From assembly GCF_003576645.1 (NCBI RefSeq), contig NC_044922.1:22794471-22858470 (forward strand): DNA of 64,000 bases, given 5' to 3'. This stretch comes from Ipomoea triloba (taxonomy: Eukaryota; Streptophyta; Magnoliopsida; Solanales; Convolvulaceae). Positions 34,279 through 44,800 of this stretch are shown one piece after another; positions within the stretch are counted from its first letter, which is position 1, and each line of letters begins with the position of its first letter. A program made the translations under genes and the position numbers. A model generated the notes under the pieces. The model made no database searches and had not been told where the DNA came from. It worked only from the letters and a program-made list of their open reading frames with translations.

Positions 34279-37248
34279 TGTAACCCCTCGGTTTTTTCGA
34301 CAAAGTTAGGGTTCGAAAAATATTTTTTAGGCTATAATATTTATGAGATGATCTCTCGGTACTTCAGAAGGATTTTTTTTTATAAGTGAGGCTAATTATT
34401 AATAAAGCTGCGGTCTACGTACCGGTCACGAACCGTAAAAATTTTAAGGATGTATATACAGTTCGAATTTTCCTAGAAAATGGATTATTAAGTATGATAC
34501 GATTAAGCCTGAACTTTCTATTTAGTTCAAGTGGAAATTTAAACCGACTGTAAGAGTAAATTTGTTATCGACCTTGTACCTATATTTCGCGAGATACCGA
34601 AAAATTCTCAATTTTAGTGATTATCGACGGGATTATTTTTAGGATAATTTTGGTATTAGAATTTTCCCGAATTAAGCTATAATCATCCGAACTTTCATCT
34701 GATTTAACCCCAAACTAGCAAAATAAAATTGTTCTTCAAGGAGCCACCATAGGGAGATGACAAGTGGCAATCCAATCACCACTTGGTTGGCTCATTTATG
34801 GCATGTCATAAGAAGTATGGGAATGTTGCACTTGATTTCTTAACTTTCAAGCCAAACTCACATCATCTCTCTCTCCTACTCCACCATTCGAAAATACCAT
34901 AAGGAAGAAGAAGAAAGGAATTAGTTTAGTCTTCCACTTGTGATCAAGAACTCCCAAGCATTTCTTCAACTCAAGTGTCTAAGTGTAGGTAAGACTTTGG
35001 ACTTTGTTTGGTTAAATCCTTCCTAGAACTTAAGTGTAAACTAAAGGTGCATGAAAATGTTGTTGTTATGGTGATATTTTTAGGATCTTTGGTGAAAGAC
35101 TCAAGGGAAGACATCATCAACTCCTACGGTTTTTAGGATATTCTAAAGAGGTAAGGAATCCCTTAAGTTGGTTTAGTCACTTGAAGGTGAACAAATGCTA
35201 GTAAATTATGTGACTAGGAATTTTATGCGAAAATTATGTGTTAAGTTCGTGGATCTACTAGTTGATTCAAGAAACCACACTTTGGATTTTTGGTAATTTT
35301 TGTATACATGTTCATAGCTAATTTATGCATGTATATGTTGTATTTATGCCCATATAGGCTTATACTTGTGAAAATAGTGAAAGGAAATCAGGATAGATTC
35401 TGGCAGTAACTTCCGAGATTTATTGGGAAAATTTGGTAAGGTATTTTGACTCCATTTTTCTCCAGATATGTAGTTCAATAAGTGTAGAACCCGCATATAA
35501 AATTTCATAATGATCGGAGTAGTATAAGTATGGTTTTCGAATTTTTTTTCCAAAACTGGTCCAGAGAGAGAAATTCTGGACAGCACACTGCCAAGGGCAA
35601 AAATGGAATTTTCTGTGTTTATTCGTGGATCAAAATGACCAAAACTTTTTATGGACATCAAGTACTATAAGTTGGGGTTCTACCATAAAAATTTCAAGTG
35701 AAAAAGAGTTCGGGAACTATTTTTACCGGCTCAATCTTTCGGACTGCGCCAAGCTGAAATTTTCTGAAAAAGAATAGTTAGGAGCAATTTTGACAAAAAT
35801 ATGTTGTAATAAAAATAGTAACGAAATTTTGGAATGTCACAATCAATTTGGAACAAGAATTGTGTTTTTAAGAAACAAGTGTGACTCTTGTCACTTGGAA
35901 ATTTCGTGGTGAAAAGCCATTGACAAATGTGTGTATTTTGGAAACATATTTGGATAAGTATAATTGTTTTGAGTCGTCATGTGAATATGCTAATGTGAGA
36001 TGTCTTGTATGATTAATTCATACTGCAGAGCGAAGTCTATTCGCTGAGTGAATGGTGAGGTGTCTTGTATGATTAATAAATACTGCAGAGCGAAGTCTAT
36101 TCGCTGAGTGAATGGTGAGGTGTCTTGTATGATTAATTCATAGTGCAGAGCGAAGTCTATTCGCTGAGTGAATGGTGAGATGTCTTGTATGATGAATTCA
36201 TACTGCAGAGCGAAGTCTATTCGCTGAGTGAATGGTGAGATGTCTTGTATGATTAATTCATACTGCAGAGCGAAGTCTATTCGCTGAGTGAATGGTGAGG
36301 TGTCTTGTATGATTAATTCATATTGCAGAGCGAAGTCTATTCGCTGAGTCAATGGTGAGATGTCTTTTATGATTAATTCATACTGCAGAGCGAAGTCTAT
36401 TCGCTGAGGGAATGGTGAGGTGTCTTGTATGATTAATTCATACTGCAGAGCGAAGTCTATTCGCTGAGTGAATGGTGAGATGTCTTGTATGATTTATTCA
36501 TACTGCAGAGCGAAGTCTATTCGCTGAGTGAATGGCGAGATGTCTTTGTATGATTAATTCATACTGCAGAGCGAAGTCTATTCGCTGAGAGAATGAGTGG
36601 GAATTAAAAATGTCGTGTCCCGAACAATGATGTGTGTGTTGTGATTCTCACTTTGGATTGAGTGGAAATTCTCGGAAATGAAAGTTTTGCAAACTTGTCC
36701 GAAAGGACATGAAAATGATTTGAGCGGCAGTTATGCCATGGTATTTAACTGAGAAAACTTTACATGATTTAACTCGTATACTCTGCCATACTTTCTTTTA
36801 TTGATAATCTGGTTACAGGTAGATTTTCAACTTATGGAAAAAGCTACAGTTTTCTGAGAATTATGTCTTTCGAAACCTTTGTTCACTTTTGAGTGACAAT
36901 GGATTTCCTTACTTAGTCGTCGCGCTAACAAAACTTCATTGTGTCCTTTATTAGATGCAGTCTAGCGTGGGCCTCTGTGGCCCGATGAGCTCTGAATAGG
37001 ATGGGAGTCGAGGTTGAAGACTACTCTATCCTAGAATAGACACCCTGGAAGGATTAGTTTCATATGTACACTTTTGGATGTTGATATGGTTATTTGAGGT
37101 TGTAAGTTTAGCCTTAGCGTTTGGGTATAGGAGAAATACCTAAGCGTGGCGGTAACACCCAGTTTTCTGCTGGTTTGATGCTTCCGCAATGTATTGTATT
37201 ATTAGGGATTTTGTAATAAATCCAAGAGGTGAAAATTGGGGTGTTACA
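34279..37248 (+). mobile_element. Solo LTR of a Ty3/gypsy-like retrotransposon, 2970 bp
   Basis: It begins TGTAACCCCTCGG, ends ATTGGGGTGTTACA, and is flanked by an exact 5-bp duplication TAACG (34274-34278 and 37249-37253) inside the CACTA subterminal repeat. No retroviral-type domains or second LTR are present. A CT-rich leader with exon/intron-like sequence (about 34865-35150) sets the orientation. The ten-copy 60-bp array lies in its centre. The overall plan matches the inverted solo LTR at 9578-12781, so both likely belong to the same lineage of long-LTR elements. Confidence 0.88.
36000..36597. repeat. 60-bp minisatellite, ten copies
   Basis: The unit contains 'tgtcttgtatgattaattca', 'tactgcagagcgaagtctat' and 'tcgctgagtgaatggtgag'. 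Copies are more than 93% alike, with scattered substitutions and one inserted T in the last copy. Because 60 is a multiple of three, a long minus-strand frame of repeating 'MTQRIDFALQYELIIQDTSP' results; this is not taken as a gene. It lies inside the solo LTR. Confidence 0.95.
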
Positions 37249-37314
37249 TAACGTCGGCTAAATGGACCATTTAACGTCGGCTAAAATTCGACGTTGATTT
37301 GGCAGACATTGTAA

Positions 37315-37485
37315 AGTCAATCACCGTGTGGCTAATCACCGGATGCATAAGAGGAAGCCGAAAACATAAATAAGCACAGACCACAGTGTGGCTAATCACC
37401 GGATGCATAAGAGAAAGCCGAAAACATAAATAAGCATAGACCACGGTGTGGCCAATCACCGGATGCATAAGGGAAAGCCGAAAGT
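37315..37485. repeat. 60-bp tandem repeat, about 3 copies
   Basis: 'gtgtggctaatcaccggatg' followed by 'cataag', 'aagccgaaaacataaataag' and 'cacagacca' repeats at 37324, 37384 and 37444. It lies in the CACTA interior, and the frames through it are artefacts. Confidence 0.9.
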
Positions 37486-37919
37486 TCGTAGAAAAATAAA
37501 GAAATAGAGATTTTACCTCACCAAAGATTTGTCCACGTCGATAAGCAAATCTCGAATCAAACTAATCACCTACAATGGAAAGGAGGATTTTATCATAACT
37601 AAAACTATTTGTAATGTAGTATAAAGTAATGTTCTAGGAAAGGAGAAACAAAATACTTCAAAGCCACATGAAAGCACTGTCAGGACATTGCCATTTTTTT
37701 TAATTATAAATTAAGATATACAATAAGTTGGTAATAATACAATTAAGTAACTTATTAACATGTTAGATTGGTTATTAGTCAATAATTAAATAGTTTATTT
37801 TCATTTTCATAAATTTCCTTCAATGATTGTATGATGGATTAAGTGAGAAAATATTAAGGAATACACCGCGTTTTTTTTTTCATTGCAATTGATTGATCAT
37901 ATAAGTGGGACTTTAATGT

Positions 37920-38460
37920 ATTTCAAAATATATTAACATTATTTACATAAATTTGAAATAAATTACAATAATTCGAAATATAATAATAATAAAGCCTAAA
38001 ATACACAATATTTCTAAAATTCAAAACATATTAACATTATTTACCAAAAATTGAAATAAATTAACAATAATTCGAAATATAATAATAATAAATCCTAAAA
38101 CACACAATAATTTCTAAAATTCAAAACATATTAACATTATTTACCAAAAATTGAAATAAATTAATAATAATTCGAAATATAATAATAATAATTCCTAAAA
38201 CACACAATAATTTTTAAAATTCAAAACATATTAACATTAATTACCACAATTTGAAATAAATTAACACCAATTCGAAATATAATAATATTAATTCCTAAAA
38301 CACAAAATAATTTCTAAAATTCAAAATATATTAATATTAACTACCAAAATTTGAAATAAATTAACAATAATTCAAAATACATAACCAAAAAACTTATAAA
38401 ATTCAAAATATACATCTAATAATTCCTAAAATTTGAAATGCATTAATAAATATTCCAAAT
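37920..38460. repeat. ~100-bp AT-rich tandem array, about 5 copies
   Basis: The landmark 'attcgaaatataataataat' occurs at about 37971, 38070, 38170 and 38270, each followed by 'cctaaaacacacaataattt'. It lies in the CACTA interior. Confidence 0.85.
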
Positions 38461-38520
38461 ATAATTAATTTCAAACTCTAATAACTCAAAAATTAAAACA
38501 ATTAAAAAATTAATTAAAAA

Positions 38521-38835
38521 AATGAAGTTAACGTTACCTGTGCTGTGGAGACCGGACGGCGGTACGGCGGTGCATCGGAGCTCGCGTTCCAGCGGTGGTG
38601 CGGCGGCGGGAGGTGGCGTTGCAGTGGCGGAGGGAGGTGGCATTGCAGCGGCTAAGGCGGTGTTGCAGCGACTGCTGTGGTCTTGCAGCGGCGGAGGATG
38701 GCGGTGGGTGTGCTTTGCGGCGATGGGTGTGCGACGGCGGTGGAGCTGTGCGAATGCGGTGGAGGTGTGCGACGGCGGTGGAGGTGTGCGACGGCAACAA
38801 CGGTGTGCGAAGAAGGAAGAAGAAACGTTTTAATT
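38521..38835 (-). other. GC-rich exon-like block in the CACTA element
   Basis: It is strongly GC-rich with GGC/CCG-type repeats and ends on the minus strand in a good splice donor, 'cacag|gtaacg', near 38537. The minus strand would encode Pro/Thr/Ala/His-rich low-complexity sequence. It is likely the 5' exon of the element's transcript rather than a host protein. Open frames exist on both strands because of the repeats. Confidence 0.4.
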
Positions 38836-39536
38836 TGGCGTAGTAAATATGGTCTGAAATTTTGGGCCTCCCGCTTTATTAAAAACCCTATGACGTCGGT
38901 TATTTATAATAACCGACGTCGTAGGTTAAAAACATTTTAATTCGACGCGATACGACATCGGCTAAACTCCTAGTCGACGTCCTATCGCGTTGTCATCTTA
39001 TTTATACGCGATACGACGTCGGCTAAACTTCTAGCCGACGTCGTATTGCGTCGTCGACTTATGTCATATCTTTAACGTCGGTTATTCCTTAACAATCGAC
39101 GTTAAAGAGTTTTAATTTTTTTGAATTATTTAACGAACCTTTAACGTCGGGTAGTGATTTAGCCGACGTTAAATAGCGGACGTTGTATGTGATCTCTGTA
39201 CTAGTGCTAGTAGAATATTCTCAAAGTAGGTGATGCCCCAATCTCCTATTTGTCCATGATTAACCAGCCAGTCTGTACAACGATTACCTTCGCAATAAAC
39301 ATGACGAAGCACAATAGTTTATATATGACTAAAGGTGGAACAATAGTTTATGACAAATTTAAATTTACTTTTAATTAGAGCTAACTAGTTCTTATAATCT
39401 CTAAAAAGTTGTAAGTACTAAATTATGTACTCAATTTTTACAAAATTATTGTAAACTTGATCATCTGATTCTTACACACTATCAAGATTAATTCGTAAGA
39501 TTAGAGTAAAAGAACTGAATTAACATTAAACAATTA

Positions 39537-39844
39537 GGCCCCGTTTCGTAAATAGTTGTTAGCTGAAAACTGTTAGTTGATTGGGTTAGAGATGGCATAA
39601 CTAGTCGATAACATTAGCGGATTGTTAGCTGATATAGCTGTTTGGAATAATTTCTTTTTTTATAAAGCTAATTGAAAAAGTTATTTTGAACAACTTTTTG
39701 AATTATATTTTAGCATTTTGAGATTACAAAAAAGTGATTAACTAAACACTTATATTAATTTTTTAATCAATTAAGTCAAACAACTAATAGTAGTGAAATA
39801 AGTCAAAATTGACTCATAAACTAATTATTTTACCAAACAAGGCC
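39537..39844. mobile_element. PIF/Harbinger-like MITE (probable)
   Basis: The left end is TTA-GGCCCCGTTTCGTAAA and the right end, read inward, is GGCCTTGTTTGGTAAA, typical Tourist/PIF termini. The interior is AT-rich and partly self-complementary. The left 3-bp target reads TTA and the right TAG, so the duplication has decayed. Confidence 0.55.
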
Positions 39845-39991
39845 TAGATGATCATGAAATATATTTTAAAAATCAAAATAGATCCTCAAAGTTCTAGTGG
39901 CCTGGTCCTTGGACTAAAATTACAACACTCTTGTGAGGTTGTAACTTTTAACAAAAATGTCTAATCTCTCTCACTCTCTCTATATATATAA

Positions 39992-40417
39992 TACTGTTGC
40001 AAAAATCCCCGCCTAGGCGTTAGGCGCTCCTAAATCGAGGCGAATTGCTCTCTAGGTGGCCGGCCGCCTAGGAGGCTGCCTAGCGCCTAACTCGGCCGAC
40101 TGGGCCGAATTTGGCCGAGTTAACTCGTCCAACTCGGCAGAGTTAGCCGAGTTAACTCGAGCAAGTCGGCCTTGTTAATTTTATTATCATATTTATATAT
40201 ATTTAAATTTATTTATTTAAATAAGTAAGAGAAGTAAGAGATATATATATATATAATATATATAATATAATATATGACATACACCCATGCACCCACATGA
40301 ATTAATTTTTTGTTTTTATAGGTCGCCGCCTAGAACTGCCTAGGCGCCGCCTAGACCGCATAGACGCTAGGCGCTAGTCTACCGCCCGACTAGCGCCTAG
40401 CACATACTGCAACCATG
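39992..40417. mobile_element. GC-rich hAT-like MITE, copy 2
   Basis: The left end 'tactgttgcaaaaatcc' and the right end read inward 'catggttgcagtatgtg' correspond to the element at 11991. Both arms are made of 'gcctaggcgctaggc'-type palindromes and 'ctcggccgagtt' motifs, and the centre is AT-rich. The flanks are (TA)-rich (ATATATAA / ATATATAT). Confidence 0.65.
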
Positions 40418-40739
40418 ATATATATATATGAACAAAAGTGTCATTTTCCCGTTCATTTTAGACAAAAAAAAAATTAGTTTTAAATTTGAAATCAATCAAC
40501 ATAAGATTACAATACTTAACCAAATTAAATCATAACTAATCATCTTATTTAATCTACCATCTAGAAGGAAACCTCCAAACCCTAACATGCAAGTTCCAAT
40601 ACATTACATATGTAAGCATTTTTTTTTTTTGAAAACTACATAGGTAAGCATTTAAGTACACAACCAAAAGTTATTCCACACAACCCTAATAAGTTACGAA
40701 TCAGATTGATTCACCAACAATTAGGGAATTAAAATTCAA

Positions 40740-41230
40740 ACATTGAGGGAGATAACGAATAGGAACACAGAACACTTACCATGAGGGAGAATATCTCCAA
40801 TGTCGGAGACGAGCCACGGGTCGACATTGACAGCCGTCGCGGGACACAGAGTGGTTACGAGGGTCAGAGAGTGAGAAACGGAGAGGCTGAGATGGAGAAG
40901 ACTCCGGTGGTGGGGCGATGGTCGCGTCTGACACTCTAGGTTAGAGACATAGAGTGGATAGTGTTTAAGGTGAGGAGTGAGAGGGATGAGATGAGTAGCG
41001 AATGAGGGTTGAGACTTAGAGCCTTAGACTCTAAGTCTCTAACTTTAGCTTTAAATACAACCAAAAGAAAAAGAATAATGAGGATTTCCGACGACCTGGG
41101 TGGTCGAAACCGAAACACAATTTTAAAAATTCAAACGGTCAAAATATTTTTGCTTTGAATACCGACCACCCTAGTAAATGTGGTCGGAATTTCCAAACAC
41201 CGTAGTAAATGTGGTAGGAAATTCTAACCT
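40740..41230 (-). other. CACTA-like end region with exon-like block
   Basis: 'aaataccgaccaccctagta'-type motifs repeat at 41090-41215 in the manner of CACTA subterminal repeats. A GC-rich minus-strand exon-like block (40930 to 40787) ends with donor 'catg|gtaagt'. The arrangement resembles 38521-38835, but no CACTA terminus with a 3-bp duplication was found. Confidence 0.35.
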
Positions 41231-41310
41231 TTTTTCTTTTTTTGGACGAATAATTGAAAATATGTCTCTTTTTTAAACCATTTTTGTGTGTGGTCAGAAA
41301 ATCGAACATT

Positions 41311-41616
41311 TTCTGCCGTGCATTGAGCTAGCTTAAAGAGAGAAATATTGACTTTGTGGAGATTGAAACAAATTGTCAACAACTTGTGAATTCCTTTGAC
41401 AACAATGCATGATACTCTTCTTTCAATCTTCTTGTTTATGATATTAAAGAAATGACGATGTCTTTTAACCACATTTCTATTAGCTTTTCTTGGCGATGTG
41501 TGAATCAGGCGGCCCATTATCTAGCCCGAGAGTCTGTTCCTTTATCAGATTATATGGAGTGGAATTATTATCCTCCTAACTTTATATATAATGTTCTCAG
41601 TTTGGATTTGAATTAA
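41311..41616 (+). pseudogene. RNase H (RVT_3) fragment, LINE-type
   Basis: In one plus-strand frame: 'LKERNIDFVEIETNCQQLVN', a TGA stop, then 'YSSFNLLVYDIKEMTMSFNH', 'ISFSWRCVNQAAHYLARESV' and a natural-looking end '...NVLSLDLN' with TAA at 41614-41616. This matches the second half of the plant RNase H-like domain found at the C-terminus of many LINE reverse transcriptases and their derivatives ('VEIESDC..LV', 'R..N..AH.LAR'). A second stop lies near 41326. A T-rich tail and 'gaaaaaagaatg' follow. The first half of the domain and any reverse transcriptase are missing. Confidence 0.8.
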
Positions 41617-41694
41617 AGTGTTGTTTTGTTTGTTTGAAAAAAGAATGAATTTTATTACTATGATAACCACCATATTTTATGAGCTAAGGAAGAC

Positions 41695-41870
41695 AACTAT
41701 TTGTAGTTCAAACAGGCTTAACTCATTGGTTTAGTAAGTAGTATTTGAGAGAAGAGACTAAATTTTGAACTTTGACAGAATTATATTTAAAGTGAACAAA
41801 TCCCTTGTGTACACTGACATTTGGCATGTCTGCGGTAGCAATTAAGTATTTATACTAGAAGTAAGTTGTA
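41695..41870 (+). mobile_element. Probable SINE (second family)
   Basis: The copy at 22565 shares 'agtatttgagagaagagact', the degenerate B box 'aattttgaactttgac' and 'aagtg..caaatcccttgtg'. It is diverged. Confidence 0.4.
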
Positions 41871-41874
41871 GATA

Positions 41875-44800
41875 CGTGTTTGAGTTGACAGTCTTCTAAT
41901 GTTGACAGTTTTGGATTCATATTTGATTTGAATCATTGAAGTATTAAACGCAAATTTGTGTAGAACAAATATAATTATAATCGATCATTAAGTTATCATT
42001 ACATCTAAAGAGAATAAAATGTGTCCTCATCGATCACATAGCGAATTTTAAATAAGATGTCACAAATAAATTTAACAAAAATATCACATTTAATTTTCTC
42101 TCATAAGTAACCACCAATTAATTTATCATTAATTAATATTAAAAATTTTCACATATATAACTGATCAACACCTAAATATTAAATTTTAATTAAAAGTATT
42201 ACATTTTTTTCAAAATTATTATACTTTTTCTTATAATTAAAAAATAATTTATTTATGATTAATAGTGTGTATTGCATTTTTTAACATAAGTATTGCATTT
42301 CTATTTTAACCTAACGAATCTCACATGTAATTGATGTAAGAATTCGTGAGACGGTTTCACATGAGACTCACCCTACGTGAAAAAAGTCTCAACTGTACTC
42401 CTTCATTTAATTTTGTGTATCTAATTTATTTAACGAAAAAAGCTCGTAGCTACTACTCAATGTGCATTTTGAGTGAAACCTGCCTTATGACATTTGCTAG
42501 CAAAAACACAAGTGATAAGTCAACTTAAATTGTCTATACTTAACTAATTTAATCCAAAAAAATTAATAAATAATTCTAATAAGAACTCAAACTTGAAACT
42601 TGTGGTTACTAAGTGAACGACCCAATTAATTCGATTGATGTTACTCCGACCATTATTAATGATTGGTCTTATAAGAGACGTATGAAATTACACTTTTTGA
42701 GCTTCCTATTCATCTGCATGCCTTCTCTTTTTATTTTTTATTTTTATTTTTTTTATACTGGTGTTTGGAAAATAAAATATTATAATTAAATGCTAGCGGC
42801 AGAATCGGATAAAGCCTTATTTATGGATGATTGATACGTAGTATATATTAGGCAGGAGGATCGTTGGTCATCGTTCGCATGTACTCCGTATTATATTTCC
42901 CAGTCAACCTGCAAGCAAGTTCAGTAAATGCAGTACCTAGCTGGATTTTGACTACAATTTTGTATTAAATTAAAGCCTTACCAATATAATCATTAAGCTT
43001 AAAAACTTTTATACTTACAACCAATTACTAATTCCCAATTATTTTCCTCAACTACTACTACTCCAACCAATCTCCATTTCCCTTTTCTTTTTCTAATCTT
43101 CTTATTTTATGCCATAATACTTAAAAATCTTGTCAAATATGATAACATGTAACTAGCTTTCTTTTTCTACTGAAATACAAAGAGTCAATATCGCATCCAC
43201 CAGGGCTCTAACATATGACTTTGCATTTGAAAAAGTCACTTCGTGCCACTAAACCACAAGATTATTAACATGTAGACACATAGTTTTGTTTTTATCAAGT
43301 GGCGCGTTTCGTTTTTATCAAGTGGCGTGTTTCGTTTTTATCAAGTAACATGGAGAATCAAACACATGCATGACCTTTGGTATAAGGTTGACTCTAATAC
43401 TAAATTAAAGGATGTATTCTTTCTCATCAACTAAAAATTTAACTTGATAATAGATTATATATTTATTAATTGTATTTATGATTTTTTTTTTGTTTAGACC
43501 GCGAAGTGTCCTAAATAGACTTGAACTGTAGGAAGCACTTTTAAGCCCGTACTATACTCAAATTAACTCCCATTTGCTCCGGGCCGACTCAAATAAATAG
43601 CACAGTGTTGGCCAAATTGATATTTTCATACAAAAAGTGATTTGAATTCTCGATCGAGAGTGTACAACCATTCGCGTCAATCAAGTTGGTTATTGTATTT
43701 GTGATGTTTAACATATGAAGATGACACGAAAGTTAAAGTAATGGATGGAGTTGGCATCACCTCTGCATATCTTTCCACATCCTCCAATCCGAAAGACAGC
43801 CATAAATGGTCTTGTTGTTTCTTGGGATTCTGACACTGTTTTCATCTTTAACTTTTTCTTAATTTCAAGTCCATAGCACTTTTGCCAGCTACATGATTGG
43901 AAATGATCGGCTATCTATCTGTCTAGGTGAACATACTACATCAATCCACACCAATTTGCAACTTTAAAAAACCTATTTTGTGAAGATAGCTTAGCTTGTT
44001 TGTTCAATTCTGTGGGTAATATCAAATCATATTTAGCTGTTTCTTTTGCCTTGTTTTTCTTGGAAAGGCATTATCAATAATCATGCAAATAATTAATATA
44101 ATTTACAGCTAATTTCTTTGATCATACGAGAACAAGTCCGTAGGAGAAAACTAAGAACTAATCACATCCAATTTTACATTTGGAAAAATTGAACACACCA
44201 GATCTAATTTTAAAAAAATTATGGTGGCAGTTTCATAATTATCACCAACTTTACTATGCAAACGTGAACACTAAAATCTCCTATTTAATATTAACGCTTT
44301 GCACATTTAGTGTTAACATTTTGCATATTTAGTATTAAAAGTTTGTGTTTGCAAAAATGCGAAAATACATTGCAATTAGGGTTTTGTTTTAGAGTTTTAT
44401 GACTGAGTTTTTTTATTTTATTTTATTTGGTCTAGTGGTTCACTTTTTACTGCTTAAGGTCTAACATTTATAGATTTAAATTTAACTTTTTCGTTGATTT
44501 TATAGAATTTACCAGGTTTGCATATTTAGTTGTTAAAGATTGCATATTAAGTGTTAAAGTTTGCACAGTGGAGTTGATGATAATTACAAAACTGCCACTG
44601 CATCTTCTTTTTTTTTAAAAAAAAATTGATCAAATTCGTCAAAATTTTTAATTAGTTATTTACAGATGTAAAGCTGATTGGCTCTTATTTCTCTCCTATG
44701 GGAGTGTACTCGCAGGATCCATAGTCTATATATATACTCATGATCAAATGAGTTCACCCCCTTTCTATGAGTTCGTGTGGACAAATTTGGGCCATTGAAT

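Larger units (their letters stand above)
34253..39206. mobile_element. Non-autonomous CACTA element, split by a solo LTR
   Basis: The left end starts CACTACTACACAGATGG and the right end, read inward, CACTAGTACAGAGATCAC; the 3-bp duplication CTA flanks both (34250-34252 and 39207-39209). Subterminal regions carry many direct and inverted copies of 'ttaacgtcggcta'-type motifs (34271-34278, 37249-37300, 38890-39175), the usual binding-site clusters of CACTA elements. Removing the 2970-bp solo LTR and its 5-bp duplication leaves about 1980 bp. No transposase domain is recognised. The interior includes a 60-bp triplet repeat, a ~100-bp AT-rich array and a GC-rich exon-like block at 38.5-38.8 kb. 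Confidence 0.88.

Noticed and set aside
35990..36352. 120-codon frame of repeated 20-residue units
   Set aside because: Direct by-product of the 60-bp array inside a solo LTR.
36000..36597. Regular spacing suggestive of a CRISPR array
   Set aside because: Whole units repeat without unique spacers, the context is a plant LTR, and no cas genes exist.
38522..38940. Several overlapping Gly/Ala/Arg- or Pro-rich frames
   Set aside because: GGC/CCG-rich repeats keep all frames open; better explained as a noncoding or low-complexity exon of the CACTA element.
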